The position numbers and the translations under genes are program-made. DNA of 62,658 nucleotides. Source: Deltaproteobacteria bacterium. GTDB lineage: Bacteria > Desulfobacterota > Desulfobulbia > Desulfobulbales > Desulfurivibrionaceae. The stretch spans positions 5,941 through 68,598 of the forward strand of contig JAJZRO010000013.1 in NCBI GenBank assembly GCA_021802645.1. The letters run 5' to 3'. The notes beneath the pieces are model-generated. The model was not told the origin of the DNA and made no database searches. It saw only the letters and a list, made by a program, of their open reading frames with translations. Positions 25,679 to 36,861 of the stretch are shown in pieces. Numbering within the stretch: the stretch's first letter is position 1; every line of letters begins with the position of its first letter.

Positions 25679-25710
25679 CATTTGGGGCGTGGTTGCAGGA
25701 TGAGGGGGAG

Positions 25711-26583
25711 ATGATGCAGGAACTGACGATCGCGGCACCGGCCAAGGTCAATCTCCAGTTGGCCATCCTCGACCGGCGGCCGGACGGCTACCACGAGCTG
25801 GAATCCTTTATGCTCAAGCTGGCCCTGGCCGACCATCTGACCCTGGTTCGCCAGCCGGGTGGGATCACCCTTTCCTGTCCGGACAGTTCGCTGCCGGTGG
25901 GGGCTGATAACCTGGTCTGTCGGGCCGCCCAGGCCTTTTTTATCCACACCGGCATCAGCGAGGGGGTGGCGATGACGCTGCGGAAGCGGATTCCCATTGC
26001 TGCCGGGCTCGGTGGTGGCAGCAGCGATGCGGCCGCTACCCTGCTCGGGCTCAACCGGCTCTTTGTCGCCGGACTCAGCGAGCGCACCCTGATGGAGCTC
26101 GCCAAACCGCTGGGGGCCGATGTCCCTTTCTTCGTCTCCGCCGCCCCGGCGGCCTGGGCCCGCGGCATTGGCGAGCGGCTGACCTCGGCACCGGTGCCGG
26201 CGGTCGGTTGGATTCTCTTGGTGAATCCAGGATTCCCGGTCTCGACAAAATGGGTCTACGAGAATTTTGCATTGACAAGGGGGGGCAATCCATATATTTT
26301 AGGCCGCGGGTTGGCTTCGGCCAACTCCGCCGAGTCACGCGACAATACCAGGATGTTGCCCCTGTTCAATGATCTGGAGGCAGTAACGATCGGCCGGTAT
26401 CCGGAGGTGGCCGCGCTCAAGGCGGCCCTGATGGCGGGCGGCGCCGATGATGCCTTGATGTCCGGCAGCGGCCCCACCGTCTTTGGTCTCTTTGCCGACC
26501 GCGAGGCGGCGGAACGCTGTGCTGCCTTGCTCAAACCCCGGTATGGCGACAAGGTGATTCTCACGCAGCCGTTGCGCGACTGA
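25711..26583 (+). CDS. ispE: 4-diphosphocytidyl-2-C-methyl-D-erythritol kinase
   Basis: A 290-aa GHMP kinase of the MEP isoprenoid pathway. AAPAKVNLQL is the substrate-binding start, PIAAGLGGGSSDAAATL is the GHMP ATP loop, and MSGSGPTVFGLF is the C-terminal GHMP motif. The first of two ATGs (25711, 25714) follows AGGGGGAG. It is directly followed by tRNA-Gln and prs, a neighbourhood common in bacteria. Confidence 0.93.
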   Translation: MMQELTIAAPAKVNLQLAILDRRPDGYHELESFMLKLALADHLTLVRQPGGITLSCPDSSLPVGADNLVCRAAQAFFIHTGISEGVAMTLRKRIPIAAGLGGGSSDAAATLLGLNRLFVAGLSERTLMELAKPLGADVPFFVSAAPAAWARGIGERLTSAPVPAVGWILLVNPGFPVSTKWVYENFALTRGGNPYILGRGLASANSAESRDNTRMLPLFNDLEAVTIGRYPEVAALKAALMAGGADDALMSGSGPTVFGLFADREAAERCAALLKPRYGDKVILTQPLRD

Positions 26584-26595
26584 CACGATTTGGGG

Positions 26596-26670
26596 TGGGG
26601 CGTCGTCAAGCGGTAAGACACAAGACTTTGACTCTTGCATTCGCAGGTTCGAATCCTGCCGCCCCAGCCA
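26596..26670 (+). tRNA. tRNA-Gln (TTG)
   Basis: Acceptor TGGGGCG/CGCCCCA, anticodon stem CAAGA/TCTTG around the loop CTTTGAC (anticodon TTG), T-loop TTCGAAT, discriminator G and encoded CCA. It sits 12 nt after the ispE stop. With the Gln-CTG gene 6.6 kb away it completes the glutamine set. Confidence 0.95.
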
Positions 26671-26773
26671 TTGTTCGGTGTAATAGGAAAGGCGATGCGG
26701 CAATGCCGTGGGGCCTTTTTGTTTTTCGAGCGAAAACGTCGCAGCACGTGCGGCACCAAGATAAGGCGCGAAC

Positions 26774-27718
26774 ATGTTCAAGGACGAGATAAAGATATTC
26801 GCTGGCAATGCCAATCTGCCCTTGGCTGACGAGATCTGCAGCTATATCGGCGTGCCGCGTTCCAGCGCCGAGGTGCGGCGCTTCAGCGATGGCGAGATCT
26901 TTGTCGAACTGGGCGAGAACGTCCGCGGCCGCGATATCTACCTCATCCAGCCGACCTGCCCGCCGGTCAACGATCACCTGATGGAACTGGTCATCATGGT
27001 CGATGCCATGCGGCGTGCCTCGGCCCGGCGGATCACGGCGGTGCTGCCCTATTACGGCTATGCCCGCCAGGATCGCAAGGTGGCCCCCCGAGTACCGATT
27101 ACGGCCAAAGTGGTGGCGGAGATGCTCATGGTGGTCGGGGTGCGCCGGGTGCTGACCATGGACCTCCATGCCGGCCAGATTCAGGGCTTCTTCAATATCC
27201 CGGTGGACAATCTTTACGCAGCGCCGGTGCTGCTCGACTATATCGCCAAGACCTTCCAGAACCATGTGGTCATGGTTTCGCCGGATGCCGGCGGCGTCGA
27301 GCGGACCCGCGCCTTTGCCAAGCGGCTCAATGCCGATCTGGCCATCGTCGATAAGCGGCGGGCGCGCGCCAACGAGTGCGAGGCGATGAACGTCATCGGT
27401 GACGTCAAGGGCAAGATCGCCATCCTCCTCGACGATATGGTCGATACCGCCGGCACCCTTTGCTCCGCCGCCAACGTTCTGGTGGATTCCGGAGCAACCG
27501 AGGTCCATGCCTGCTGTTCGCACGGCGTGCTCTCCGGTCCGGCCATCGAGCGGCTGGAAAAGTCGCAGATCAAGAGCCTGGTCATCACCAACAGCATCCC
27601 GCTTTCGGAGAAGGCCAAGGTCTGCAAGAAGATTAAGGTGCTGTCGGTGTCCGCCCTGCTGGGCGAGGCGATCAAGCGGATTCACTCCGAGGATTCCGTC
27701 AGTTCGTTGTTTGTTTAG
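26774..27718 (+). CDS. prs: Ribose-phosphate pyrophosphokinase
   Basis: A 314-aa PRPP synthetase (ribose-5-phosphate plus ATP to PRPP), feeding purine, pyrimidine, histidine and tryptophan synthesis. Seen: [27 protein letters not shown] (flexible ATP loop), [11 protein letters not shown] and the PRPP-binding loop [10 protein letters not shown]. Length matches the family. It lies between tRNA-Gln and rplY; an rplY or pth gene next to prs is a common arrangement. Confidence 0.95.
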   Translation: MFKDEIKIFAGNANLPLADEICSYIGVPRSSAEVRRFSDGEIFVELGENVRGRDIYLIQPTCPPVNDHLMELVIMVDAMRRASARRITAVLPYYGYARQDRKVAPRVPITAKVVAEMLMVVGVRRVLTMDLHAGQIQGFFNIPVDNLYAAPVLLDYIAKTFQNHVVMVSPDAGGVERTRAFAKRLNADLAIVDKRRARANECEAMNVIGDVKGKIAILLDDMVDTAGTLCSAANVLVDSGATEVHACCSHGVLSGPAIERLEKSQIKSLVITNSIPLSEKAKVCKKIKVLSVSALLGEAIKRIHSEDSVSSLFV

Positions 27719-27779
27719 AAACGTCTACCATGCGGACCGGGATATAATCCGGGCCGGGATTTCAGTGAGGAGGTTAGCT

Positions 27780-28355
27780 ATGTTGCAGGTTGAAGTGGCC
27801 GCCCAAGTGCGGACGAAGTTCGGAAAGGGTGCGGCGCGGACCTTGCGCCGGGCAGGGCAGACTCCTGCCGTGGTCTACGGCAAGCAGGATTCCATAGCGT
27901 TGGAGCTGGACACCCATGCCTTTACCAAGGCCCTGTTGTCCATTCACCGCAAGAACGCGGTGATCAATCTGACGATCACCGATGGCAAGAAGCAGAACGT
28001 CAAGCATGTGGTGACCAAGGAGATCCAGACGGATCCGTTGCTCAATTCGGTGGTGCATGCCGATTTCTACGAGATTTCGCTTGACGCCCTCATGGTGTTT
28101 GTGGTGCCGATCCGCTACACCGGCAAGGCCAAGGGCGTGGACATGGGCGGCGACATGATGATCGCCAAGGAGAAACTGACCCTGAAAGGCAAGGCCCTTG
28201 AGATCCCGGATGCGGTGGAGGTCAATGTCTCTGCCCTGGGCATCGGCGAGAAGATGTGCTTTGCCGATATCCAGCTGCCGGCCGGGGTTTCGATGCTCGA
28301 CGCGCCCGAGACGGTCTGTGTTTCGGTGGGCACGGCCGTGGCGCAGCAGGGCTAA
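27780..28355 (+). CDS. rplY: Ribosomal protein bL25 (Ctc/TL5 form)
   Basis: A 191-aa 5S-rRNA-binding protein of the long L25/Ctc class, with the N-terminal L25 domain (RTKFGKGAARTLRRAG, then PAVVYG) and the C-terminal TL5 beta domain (VVPIRYTGKAKGV to VEVNVSALGIGEKM). A GAGGAGG ribosome site precedes ATG 27780. A TATAAT at 27743-27748 may serve as a -10. A strong terminator follows before pth. Confidence 0.92.
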   Translation: MLQVEVAAQVRTKFGKGAARTLRRAGQTPAVVYGKQDSIALELDTHAFTKALLSIHRKNAVINLTITDGKKQNVKHVVTKEIQTDPLLNSVVHADFYEISLDALMVFVVPIRYTGKAKGVDMGGDMMIAKEKLTLKGKALEIPDAVEVNVSALGIGEKMCFADIQLPAGVSMLDAPETVCVSVGTAVAQQG

Positions 28356-28380
28356 ACCGCCGCGTATCATAGTCTCTTCA

Positions 28381-28412
28381 AAGCCGGAAAGGTGGTCCTT
28401 TTCGGCTTTTTT
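28381..28412 (+). terminator. Terminator after rplY
   Basis: A 12-bp stem (28381-28392 with 28397-28408; AAGCCGG... paired to ...CGGCTT, one G-T) with loop TGGT and a T run to 28412. Confidence 0.88.
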
Positions 28413-28451
28413 ATTGGGTGAGCGGCGTCTGGTTCATGAGGGAGGGGAATC

Positions 28452-29021
28452 GTGTTTCTGCTTGTCGGTTTGGGGAATCCGGGACCGGAATATGCCATGA
28501 CCCGGCATAACATCGGCTTTCTCTTTCTCGACCATCTGGCCGACCGGCACGGGCTCTCCCTGAAGGGTTCCAAGTGGCAGGCCGCCACTGCCAAGGGGGT
28601 TCTCTGGGAGGCGCCGGTGCTGCTCTGCAAACCCATGACCTACATGAATCGCAGCGGCAGCGCGGTGGGGCAGGTGGTCCGTTTCTACGATCTGGAGCCC
28701 AGTCGGGTGGTGGTGATCCACGACGATCTCGACTTGCCTTTCGGCCGGCTCAAGCTGGTGGCCAATCGCGGCGCCGGGGGGCACAACGGCATCAAATCCC
28801 TCATTGACCACCTCGGCACCAAGGATTTCCCCCGCATCCGGGTCGGAGTGGGCCGCCCGCCCGGAGAGGCGACGGCGAGCGATTACGTCCTGGCCCGCTT
28901 CGCCAGCGACGAGCAGCGGGAACTGCCGGGCCTGTTTGCGCGTATCGAAGAGGCGGTCGAACGGATCATCGTCGACGGTTTGCCTGCCGCCATGAACGTT
29001 GTCAACGCCGAGCCCCGCTGA
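28452..29021 (+). CDS. pth: Peptidyl-tRNA hydrolase
   Basis: A 189-aa enzyme that releases peptides from stalled peptidyl-tRNA. Catalytic His19 lies in MTRHNIGF, with LGNPGPEY, PMTYMNRSG, VIHDDLDLPFG and GAGGHNGIKS of the family. The start is GTG 28452, supported by GGAGGGG and by the family length. Confidence 0.95.
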   Translation: MFLLVGLGNPGPEYAMTRHNIGFLFLDHLADRHGLSLKGSKWQAATAKGVLWEAPVLLCKPMTYMNRSGSAVGQVVRFYDLEPSRVVVIHDDLDLPFGRLKLVANRGAGGHNGIKSLIDHLGTKDFPRIRVGVGRPPGEATASDYVLARFASDEQRELPGLFARIEEAVERIIVDGLPAAMNVVNAEPR

Positions 29022-29108
29022 CCCCCTGCCAGATTTCGTTCCGCTGCTTTGTCCGGGGACGCAAGAACCCCGGTATTTCCGCATGATTCCCCCTGTTTAC
29101 GACGCTAT

Positions 29109-29136
29109 TTGATAAAAATGAAAAATGTGGTATATT
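29109..29136 (+). promoter_or_regulatory. Sigma-70 promoter for carD
   Basis: TTGATA (29109-29114), a 16-bp spacer and TATATT (29131-29136), 63 bp before the carD start. Confidence 0.7.
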
Positions 29137-29198
29137 GCGACTTCTTTTTTCCCTTGTTTGTCTCCTTGCGCAGACAGACGCCAGTGGAGGATGGGTAC

Positions 29199-29699
29199 AT
29201 GGCTAAGAAGACCGCGAAGAATTTCAGTGTCGGCGATATGGCCGTTTATCCGGCCCATGGTGTTGGTCAGATCGAGGCCATTGAGCAGCGTCAGGTCGGG
29301 GAGCGGGAACAGTCGTTTTATGTCATGCGCATCCTCGACTCCAACATGACGATCATGATCCCCACCGCCTCCTCGCGTAACGTCGGGCTCCGCAGCATCA
29401 TTACCGCCCGCGAGGTCAAGAAGGTCTACGATATCCTGGGTGACCGCGAGATCGCCATCGAGTCGCAGCCGTGGAACCAGCGCTACCGCGAATACATGGA
29501 GAAGATCAAGACCGGCTCGGTCTACGAGATTGCCGCCGTGCTTCGCGACCTGTTCCTGCTGCGGGTCGATAAGGACCTTTCCTTTGGCGAACGCAAGATG
29601 ATGGACACGGCGAAGAGCCTCTTGATCAAGGAGATCGCTTTGGCCAAGGACGTGGAAGAGAAGCAGGTGGAACAGCACATCGAGCGGATATTTGCCTGA
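29199..29699 (+). CDS. carD: CarD-family transcription regulator
   Basis: A 166-aa CarD/CdnL-like RNA-polymerase-binding protein. The N-terminal RNAP-interaction domain (NFSVGDMAVYPAHGVGQIEAIEQ) is followed by a C-terminal helical DNA-binding domain (YREYMEKIKTGSVYEIAAVLRDL). The start is set by GGAGG 8 nt upstream. CarD proteins stabilise open complexes, mostly at rRNA and housekeeping promoters. It has its own promoter and is followed by a pseudouridine synthase gene. Confidence 0.93.
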   Translation: MAKKTAKNFSVGDMAVYPAHGVGQIEAIEQRQVGEREQSFYVMRILDSNMTIMIPTASSRNVGLRSIITAREVKKVYDILGDREIAIESQPWNQRYREYMEKIKTGSVYEIAAVLRDLFLLRVDKDLSFGERKMMDTAKSLLIKEIALAKDVEEKQVEQHIERIFA

Positions 29700-29812
29700 G
29701 CCGCCCTTGGCTGCTCGTCGCGATCCTGGTCGGATGCCGGCCAACTCCGGTTGCCCCATGTTAGACCGCCCGTCGCGAGACGTGGCAGGCCCCCCTTCCC
29801 TAGACAAGCGCC

Positions 29813-30787
29813 ATGGATTCCACCGCCTCCGATCGGCAGTTCACGTTTCCGGTGACCAGCGAGGCTGCGGGGCAACGGCTCGATCGTTTCCTGGCCGAGG
29901 CCCTGGCCCCGGAGGAGATCACCCGCACCCGCCTCCAGGGCCTGATTCGCGATGGCCTGGTGTTGGTTGATCGCACCAGCCGCAAGGCGGGTTATCTGGT
30001 GCACGACGGCGAGGAGGTGACGGTCCTTCTGCCGGCGGCCAAAGCGGCGGTGTTGGTCGGCCAGGAGGTGCCTTTCCTGGTGCTTTACGAAGATGCGGCC
30101 ATTGTGGTGCTGTCGAAGCCGCCCGGGGTGGTGGTGCATCCGGCCTGCGGGCACGCCGAGGGCACATTGGTCCACGGGCTGCTCCACCGTTGCGGTGATG
30201 ATCTCGCCGGCATCGGCGGGGAACTGCGGCCGGGCATCGTCCACCGCCTTGATAAGGACACCTCCGGTTGCATGGTGGTGGCCAAGAACGACCTGGCCCA
30301 CCATCGACTGGTGGCGCAGTTCAAGAGCAAGGAGATCACCAAGATCTACCATGCGTTGCTGGTCGGAATTCCGAGTCAGGCGGCCGGCACCGTAGATTTG
30401 CCCATCGGCCGCCATCCGGTGCACCGCAAGAAGATGGCGGTGCGGCAGGAGGGCGGGCGGTCGGCGGTGACCCACTGGCAGATACTTGAGCGTTTTGCCG
30501 CGGGCTTCAGTCTGGCGCAGTTGCGTTTGGAGACCGGGCGCACCCATCAGATTCGGGTGCACATGGCAGCCCTCGGCCACCCGGTGGCAGGGGATCCGGT
30601 TTATGGCGGCAAATCCCGCCTGGCGGCCAGCCTCGGTATCAGCCGCCAATGCCTCCATGCCTCGCGTCTCGGGTTCCGCCACCCCGTGACCGGCGATCCC
30701 ATGGAGTTTACCGCCCCGCTCTGGCCCGACATCGAAATGGTGTTGGCCCGGTTGCGGCGCGGCACAATGGAAGGTGACGGCGCATGA
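29813..30787 (+). CDS. RluD-family 23S rRNA pseudouridine synthase
   Basis: A 324-aa enzyme. The N-terminal S4 RNA-binding domain (GQRLDRFLAEAL) precedes the catalytic domain with the nucleophile motif HRLDKDTSG and the family box GRTHQIRVHM. It most resembles RluD-type synthases, but the target uridines are not assignable by eye. It overlaps coaE by 4 nt (ATGA). Confidence 0.92.
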   Translation: MDSTASDRQFTFPVTSEAAGQRLDRFLAEALAPEEITRTRLQGLIRDGLVLVDRTSRKAGYLVHDGEEVTVLLPAAKAAVLVGQEVPFLVLYEDAAIVVLSKPPGVVVHPACGHAEGTLVHGLLHRCGDDLAGIGGELRPGIVHRLDKDTSGCMVVAKNDLAHHRLVAQFKSKEITKIYHALLVGIPSQAAGTVDLPIGRHPVHRKKMAVRQEGGRSAVTHWQILERFAAGFSLAQLRLETGRTHQIRVHMAALGHPVAGDPVYGGKSRLAASLGISRQCLHASRLGFRHPVTGDPMEFTAPLWPDIEMVLARLRRGTMEGDGA

Positions 30788-31425
30788 TGGTTTCGCCCTT
30801 GGTGCGAGAGGCCTCGGTGGCGGTTACCGGCGGCATTGCCACGGGGAAAAGTCGGGTCGCGGCCTGCCTGGCGGAGTTGGGCGGCGCCGGCCGGCTGGAT
30901 GCGGACGCGGTCTGTCGTGAACTTCTGCACCCGGGGCAGCCGGGTTGGCTTGCCCTGCGGGAGGGGATTGGACCCGCCTTTTTCCGGCCGGATGGAGAAT
31001 TGGACCGTCCGCTGCTGCGCGAGCGCCTTTTTGCCGAGCCCGCGTTGCGGGCCCGAGTGGATGAGCTGCTCCATCCCTTGGCGCGGGCGGCCATGCACCG
31101 GCAGGCCGAGGCGTGGCTCTTGGCCGGGCGGTACCATCGGCTGGTGGCCGAGGTGCCCTTGCTTTTCGAGGCGGGCTGGCAGGCGGATTACCGGCAGGTG
31201 GTGGTGGTTATGGCCGCACCCGAGGTGTGTATCGCACGACTGATGCAGCGCGACGGGGTGAGCCGGCAGGCGGCCGTCCAGTCCATGGCCGCCCAGATGC
31301 CGCTTGCCGAGAAGGTCCGGTTGGCGGATTACGTCCTCGACAACAGCGGCGACTGGGAGGCCACCCGTCGACAGATCGGGGAATTGCTGCCGCTTCTCTG
31401 GCTGTCGTCGGAAAAAAACTCTTGA
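30784..31425 (+). CDS. coaE: Dephospho-CoA kinase
   Basis: A 213-aa kinase for the last step of CoA synthesis. The P-loop is GGIATGKS, DADAVCREL holds the substrate-site aspartate, VAEVPLLFEAG the lid region, and ARLMQRDG the ADP-binding end. Two adjacent ATGs at the start overlap the preceding pseudouridine synthase by 4 nt. The rho promoter begins inside its last codons. Confidence 0.92.
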   Translation: MMVSPLVREASVAVTGGIATGKSRVAACLAELGGAGRLDADAVCRELLHPGQPGWLALREGIGPAFFRPDGELDRPLLRERLFAEPALRARVDELLHPLARAAMHRQAEAWLLAGRYHRLVAEVPLLFEAGWQADYRQVVVVMAAPEVCIARLMQRDGVSRQAAVQSMAAQMPLAEKVRLADYVLDNSGDWEATRRQIGELLPLLWLSSEKNS

Positions 31426-31450
31426 CACGCCTTTGTCATGCCAATAGTAT
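31422..31450 (+). promoter_or_regulatory. Strong sigma-70 promoter for rho
   Basis: Consensus TTGACA (31422-31427), 17-bp spacer, TAGTAT (31445-31450). The -35 lies over the coaE stop codon. The transcript would start near 31457. Confidence 0.8.
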
Positions 31451-31456
31451 GGTGGG

Positions 31457-31914
31457 CAATTCCGGTCACAGCGGAATAATGATGACCGCGTAACAACGAA
31501 TTCCGCCAGGTCCCCCACAAAAAAAATCAACAGGTACTACATCAGCACTGTCGGCGGATTTCCTTTTTTCTGCATGGTCGGCAGGTCGTTTTTCCCCGGG
31601 CGCATATTCAGAGAACAAACCGCAGCACACCACATCTGACGACACCCCTGAGACCATACAAGGATTATTGCAGTAAGCATTGTTCGAACTCGAGAACATG
31701 AGGCGCGGCGGCCTCTGGCATGATGCCTTTCTGCCGCATTGCTCCCTGATTCGTAACTCTTCGCCATGTGCCGCTGCCGGCGGGCATGGCGATGGAATCG
31801 GCCCCTGTCGGGCCAATTCCGGTTGAGGGTCTTTCCCCATGCCGCTTTGGGCGGCCCGCTGGGGCGGATGTCCGTTCCGGCCGAAACGCCACTTGTGAAG
31901 GAGAAGGCTGTTGC
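31457..31914 (+). promoter_or_regulatory. Long rho leader (about 460 nt, no gene)
   Basis: There is no convincing gene between the promoter and the rho start at 31915. The leader holds several C-rich, weakly structured segments (for example around 31620-31660) and only very short ORFs. The rho genes of several bacteria are autoregulated in a long leader by Rho itself; a C-rich leader of this length fits that model but is not proof. No attenuator hairpin was identified. Confidence 0.5.
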
Positions 31915-33174
31915 ATGAACCTGGCTGAATTGAAACAGATGAAGATTGCGGAGCTGACCCGGCTCGCGCAGCAGTTTAACATCGAGGGCTACAGCGCCAT
32001 GCGCAAGCAGGAGTTGATTTTCTCCCTCCTGCAGGCGCAACAGACCGTTTCCGAGCGAAACGGTGAAAACTTCGGCAGCGGCGTGCTGGAGGTGTTGCCC
32101 GACGGTTTCGGCTTCCTGCGCGCACCTGACTACAACTACCTGCCCGGCCCCGATGACATCTATGTTTCGCCCTCCCAGATCCGGCGCCTGAACCTTCGAA
32201 CCGGTGATACCATTGAGGGGCCGGTGCGGGCTCCGAAGGAGGGCGAACGCTACTTTGCGCTCCTCAAGGTTGATCGCGTCAACTTCGACCCGCCCGAGAA
32301 ATGCCGCGACAAGACGCTGTTCAGCAACCTCACCCCCCTCCATCCCAACGAACGTATCCGCCTGGAACGCGAGCCCGATAACTACTCCATGCGCATCATG
32401 GACATGATGGCGCCCATCGGCAAGGGGCAGCGCGGCCTCATCGTCGCCCCGCCCCGCACCGGCAAGACCGTGCTCATCAAGGACATCGCCAACTCCATTC
32501 TGAAGAACCACAAGGAGATCATCCTCATCGTGCTGCTCATTGACGAACGGCCCGAGGAGGTGACCGACATGGCCCGCAGCGTCAACGCCGAGGTGATCAG
32601 TTCCACCTTCGACGAACCGCCGCAGCGCCATATTCAGGTGGCGGAGATGGTCATCGACAAGGCCCGCCGGCTGGTTGAGCATCAGAAGGACGTGGTGATC
32701 CTGCTCGACAGTATCACCCGCCTAGCCCGCGCCTACAACACCGTGGTGCCGCCCAGCGGCAAGATCCTCTCCGGCGGTGTCGACTCCAATGCCCTGCACC
32801 GGCCCAAACGCTTTTTCGGCGCGGCCCGCAACATCGAAGAGGGCGGTAGCCTTACCATTATCGCCTCCGCCCTTATCGAGACCGGCAGCCGTATGGACGA
32901 GGTGATCTTCGAGGAGTTCAAGGGCACCGGCAACATGGAAATCGTGCTGGAGCGCAAACTCGCCGACCGCCGCATCTTCCCGGCCATGGACATGGCCAAG
33001 TCCGGCACCCGCAAGGAGGACCTGCTCCTGCCGCAGGACGAACTGAACAAGGTCTGGATTCTGCGCAAACTGCTCGCCTCCATGAATCCGGTGGATGCCA
33101 TGGAATTCCTGCTCGACAAGATGAAAGGCACCAAATCCAACGCCGACTTCTTTGCCTCGATGATGCACGGTTGA
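31915..33174 (+). CDS. rho: Transcription termination factor Rho
   Basis: A 419-aa hexameric RNA helicase. It shows the N-terminal Rho-N domain ([19 protein letters not shown]), the primary RNA-binding OSB fold ([13 protein letters not shown]), Walker A ([12 protein letters not shown]), the arginine and Q-loop regions ([20 protein letters not shown]) and the R-loop end. Start ATG 31915 follows GAAGGAGAAGG. No large insert is seen. Confidence 0.96.
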   Translation: MNLAELKQMKIAELTRLAQQFNIEGYSAMRKQELIFSLLQAQQTVSERNGENFGSGVLEVLPDGFGFLRAPDYNYLPGPDDIYVSPSQIRRLNLRTGDTIEGPVRAPKEGERYFALLKVDRVNFDPPEKCRDKTLFSNLTPLHPNERIRLEREPDNYSMRIMDMMAPIGKGQRGLIVAPPRTGKTVLIKDIANSILKNHKEIILIVLLIDERPEEVTDMARSVNAEVISSTFDEPPQRHIQVAEMVIDKARRLVEHQKDVVILLDSITRLARAYNTVVPPSGKILSGGVDSNALHRPKRFFGAARNIEEGGSLTIIASALIETGSRMDEVIFEEFKGTGNMEIVLERKLADRRIFPAMDMAKSGTRKEDLLLPQDELNKVWILRKLLASMNPVDAMEFLLDKMKGTKSNADFFASMMHG

Positions 33175-33188
33175 TTCGGTCTTAGGAC

Positions 33189-33217
33189 TTGAAAAAAAAC
33201 CAAAAGCGGTTTATATA
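33189..33217 (+). promoter_or_regulatory. Sigma-70 promoter for rpmE
   Basis: TTGAAA (33189-33194), 17-bp spacer, TATATA (33212-33217), about 76 bp before the rpmE start. Confidence 0.72.
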
Positions 33218-33293
33218 CCGCGCTTTGATGAACTTTTGTCCCGGTTCGGCAGCGCCCGGCCGCGGATGCATGATGCCATTGGAGGACATGAAC

Positions 33294-33503
33294 ATGAAGC
33301 AGGACATCCATCCCGAGTACCATAAGATCAAGGCCAGCTGCGCCTGCGGCAACGAGGTGGAGTTGGGCTCGGTTATGCCGGAGATGAAGGTGGAAATCTG
33401 TTCCGCCTGCCATCCTTACTTCACCGGCAAGCAGAAGCTCATCGACTCCGCCGGCCGGGTCGAGAAATTCCTCAAGAAGTACGGCAAGAAGCTGGAGAAG
33501 TAG
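33294..33503 (+). CDS. rpmE: Ribosomal protein bL31 (zinc-binding form)
   Basis: A 69-aa large-subunit protein with the cysteine set CACG and [13 protein letters not shown] of the zinc-containing bL31 type. ATG 33294 has GGAGG at 8 nt; the ATG at 33288 is too close to it. It has its own promoter and a downstream terminator before prfA. Confidence 0.93.
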   Translation: MKQDIHPEYHKIKASCACGNEVELGSVMPEMKVEICSACHPYFTGKQKLIDSAGRVEKFLKKYGKKLEK

Positions 33504-33527
33504 TTCGCTCCATTGCTGTCTTTGCGT

Positions 33528-33580
33528 ACGCCCTGCGGTCGCCTGTTGTCAGGTTTCTGCCCGTAGGGCGTTCTTTTTTT
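33528..33580 (+). terminator. Terminator after rpmE
   Basis: ACGCCCTGCGG (33528-33538) pairs with CCGTAGGGCGT (33561-33571), one G-T, followed by a T-rich tract to 33580. Confidence 0.8.
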
Positions 33581-33605
33581 CCGTTTCCTGAGGGCGAGAT
33601 CATCC

Positions 33606-34673
<1,068 letters not shown>

Positions 34674-34688
34674 CCCAGACGCCACGCC

Positions 34689-35552
34689 ATGCGGATTGGT
34701 GAGTTCCTCAAGAGCGCCGCAACCCGTCTTGCCGCTGCCGGCGTGGCAGAAGCCGAATGGGAAGCGACCCTCCTGCTTGGCCATTTTCTCCGGCAGAACC
34801 GGGCGGCCCTCCTGCTGCACGCGGCGGATGCAATCCCCGCGCCTCAGTTGACCGCCGCCGAGGCCGCCCTGGCCCGCCGCCTTACCCGCGAACCCTTGGC
34901 CTATATCCTGGGCGAGCAGGAGTTCTGGTCCCGCTCCTTTGCCGTCAACCCGGCGGTGCTCATCCCGCGGCCCGAGACCGAGCGGATCATTGAATTGGCC
35001 CTGGACCTCCACCCTGACCGCCATCAGCCCTATCGCTTCCTCGATCTCGGCACCGGCAGCGGCATCCTCGCCACTGTCCTGGCCTGTGAATTTCCCGCCG
35101 CCCAGGTGGTGGCGGTGGATCGGTCGCTGGCGGCGCTGACGACCGCCGCCGAAAATGCCCGGCGCCACGGGGTGGCCGGGCGGGTGCACTTCGTGCAGGC
35201 CGACTGGACGAGTGCCTGTCTGCCTGCGCCCTCCTTCGATCTGGTGGTGGCCAATCCGCCCTATATCGCCGAGGCGGTGATGGGAACTCTCATGCCGGAG
35301 GTGAGGGATTTTGAACCCCATACCGCGCTCGATGGCGGCGAGGCCGGCATGCGGGACATCTGCGTGCTGGCCGGTGCGGTGGCAACCGTCTTGCGGCCGG
35401 CCGGCTGGCTGCTCATGGAAATCGGCGCCGACCAGCGGGACGCCGCATGGAAGTGCTTTGTTTCGCCTGGCAAATATGATAGGGTGGAGGTCCAGCCCGA
35501 CTATGCCGGCTTGCCCCGGGTGCTCATGGCCCGGCGCCGTGCGAACGATTAA
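34689..35552 (+). CDS. prmC: Release-factor glutamine methyltransferase
   Basis: A 287-aa SAM enzyme that N5-methylates the GGQ glutamine of release factors. FLDLGTGSG is the SAM motif and VVANPPYI the catalytic NPPY motif; the N-terminal helical domain is typical. It directly follows prfA and is followed by murA after 14 nt. Confidence 0.94.
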   Translation: MRIGEFLKSAATRLAAAGVAEAEWEATLLLGHFLRQNRAALLLHAADAIPAPQLTAAEAALARRLTREPLAYILGEQEFWSRSFAVNPAVLIPRPETERIIELALDLHPDRHQPYRFLDLGTGSGILATVLACEFPAAQVVAVDRSLAALTTAAENARRHGVAGRVHFVQADWTSACLPAPSFDLVVANPPYIAEAVMGTLMPEVRDFEPHTALDGGEAGMRDICVLAGAVATVLRPAGWLLMEIGADQRDAAWKCFVSPGKYDRVEVQPDYAGLPRVLMARRRAND

Positions 35553-35566
35553 CTCCTCAGGTGTCT

Positions 35567-36826
35567 ATGGACAAGATTGTCATTGAAGGCGGCCACCCCC
35601 TCTGTGGGGAGATCGCCATCAGCGGCGCCAAAAATGCCGCCCTGCCCCTCATCACCGCCACCATCCTCGCCCCTGGCCCCCATGTGCTCCATAACGTGCC
35701 CGATCTGCGCGACACCCGCACCATGCTGGCGCTGCTGGAATCCTTCGGCATTACCTGGAAGCGGGAAGGAGAGACGCTGACCATCGATGCGTCGAACCTC
35801 GACAATGTCGAGGCCTCCTACGAACTGGTCAAGACCATGCGGGCCTCGGTTTTGGTGCTGGGGCCTTTGCTGGCGCGGGCCGGCAGCGCGCGGGTGTCGC
35901 TGCCCGGCGGCTGTGCCATCGGCGCGCGGCCGATCAATTTCCATCTGCAGGGGCTTGCACAACTCGGCATCCAGTATGAACTGGATCAGGGGTATGTGGA
36001 TGCCAGTGTCAAAGGGCGGCTCCAGGGCAACACCGTCTATTTCGACATCCCCTCGGTCACCGGCACCGAAAACCTCATCATGGCCGCCACCCTGGCCAAC
36101 GGCACCACGGTGATCAAGAATGCCGCCAGGGAGCCGGAGGTGGGCAACCTCATCGACATGCTGGCGAGCATGGGGGCCAGGATCAAGGGCCGCGACACCG
36201 ACACCATCGTGGTGGAAGGGGTCAAGAGGCTGAAAGGCGCCGAGGCAACCATTATCCCGGACCGGATCGAGACCGGTACCTTCCTCATCGCGGCAGGCGC
36301 CGCCGGCGGCGAGCTGACCCTCACCCATTGCGACCCCAAGCTGTTGCCGGCCCTGCCAGAGAAGTTGCGGGCCGCCGGGCTCACCATCAAGGAAGAGAAG
36401 AACCGCTTCCACGTGCTCCGCAAGAAGGGGGCGTTGCGCAGCGTGGATGTCAAGACCATGCCCTATCCGGGGTTTGCCACCGACCTCCAGGCCCAGATCA
36501 TGGCGCTCATGACCATGGCCGAAGGACTAAGCGTCATCACCGAGACCATCTTCGAGAACCGCTTCATGCATGTGGCCGAGCTGCGGCGCATGGGCGCCGA
36601 CATCCGCATCGACGGCCACAGCGCCATCGTCACCGGCACCGGTAGGCTTTCCGGTGCGCCGGTGATGGCCACCGATCTGCGGGCCAGCGCCTCGCTGGTG
36701 GTGGCCGGGTTGGCTGCCGAAGGGACGACCGAGATCTCGCGGGTCTATCATCTTGATCGCGGCTACGACGACCTGGTGGGCAAGCTCTCCCGGGTTGGCG
36801 CCCGCATCCGGCGCGAAAAGGAATAA
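35567..36826 (+). CDS. murA: UDP-N-acetylglucosamine 1-carboxyvinyltransferase
   Basis: A 419-aa enzyme starting peptidoglycan synthesis (enolpyruvyl transfer to UDP-GlcNAc). SGAKNAALP is the N-terminal box and [11 protein letters not shown] holds the catalytic cysteine (C116), the residue modified by fosfomycin in relatives. ATG 35567 is preferred over GTG 35561 because only the former follows an AGGTG ribosome site. Confidence 0.95.
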   Translation: MDKIVIEGGHPLCGEIAISGAKNAALPLITATILAPGPHVLHNVPDLRDTRTMLALLESFGITWKREGETLTIDASNLDNVEASYELVKTMRASVLVLGPLLARAGSARVSLPGGCAIGARPINFHLQGLAQLGIQYELDQGYVDASVKGRLQGNTVYFDIPSVTGTENLIMAATLANGTTVIKNAAREPEVGNLIDMLASMGARIKGRDTDTIVVEGVKRLKGAEATIIPDRIETGTFLIAAGAAGGELTLTHCDPKLLPALPEKLRAAGLTIKEEKNRFHVLRKKGALRSVDVKTMPYPGFATDLQAQIMALMTMAEGLSVITETIFENRFMHVAELRRMGADIRIDGHSAIVTGTGRLSGAPVMATDLRASASLVVAGLAAEGTTEISRVYHLDRGYDDLVGKLSRVGARIRREKE

Positions 36827-36861
36827 CCCCTCCCGTCCCGACCGGGGCGTGCTGTTCCCTC

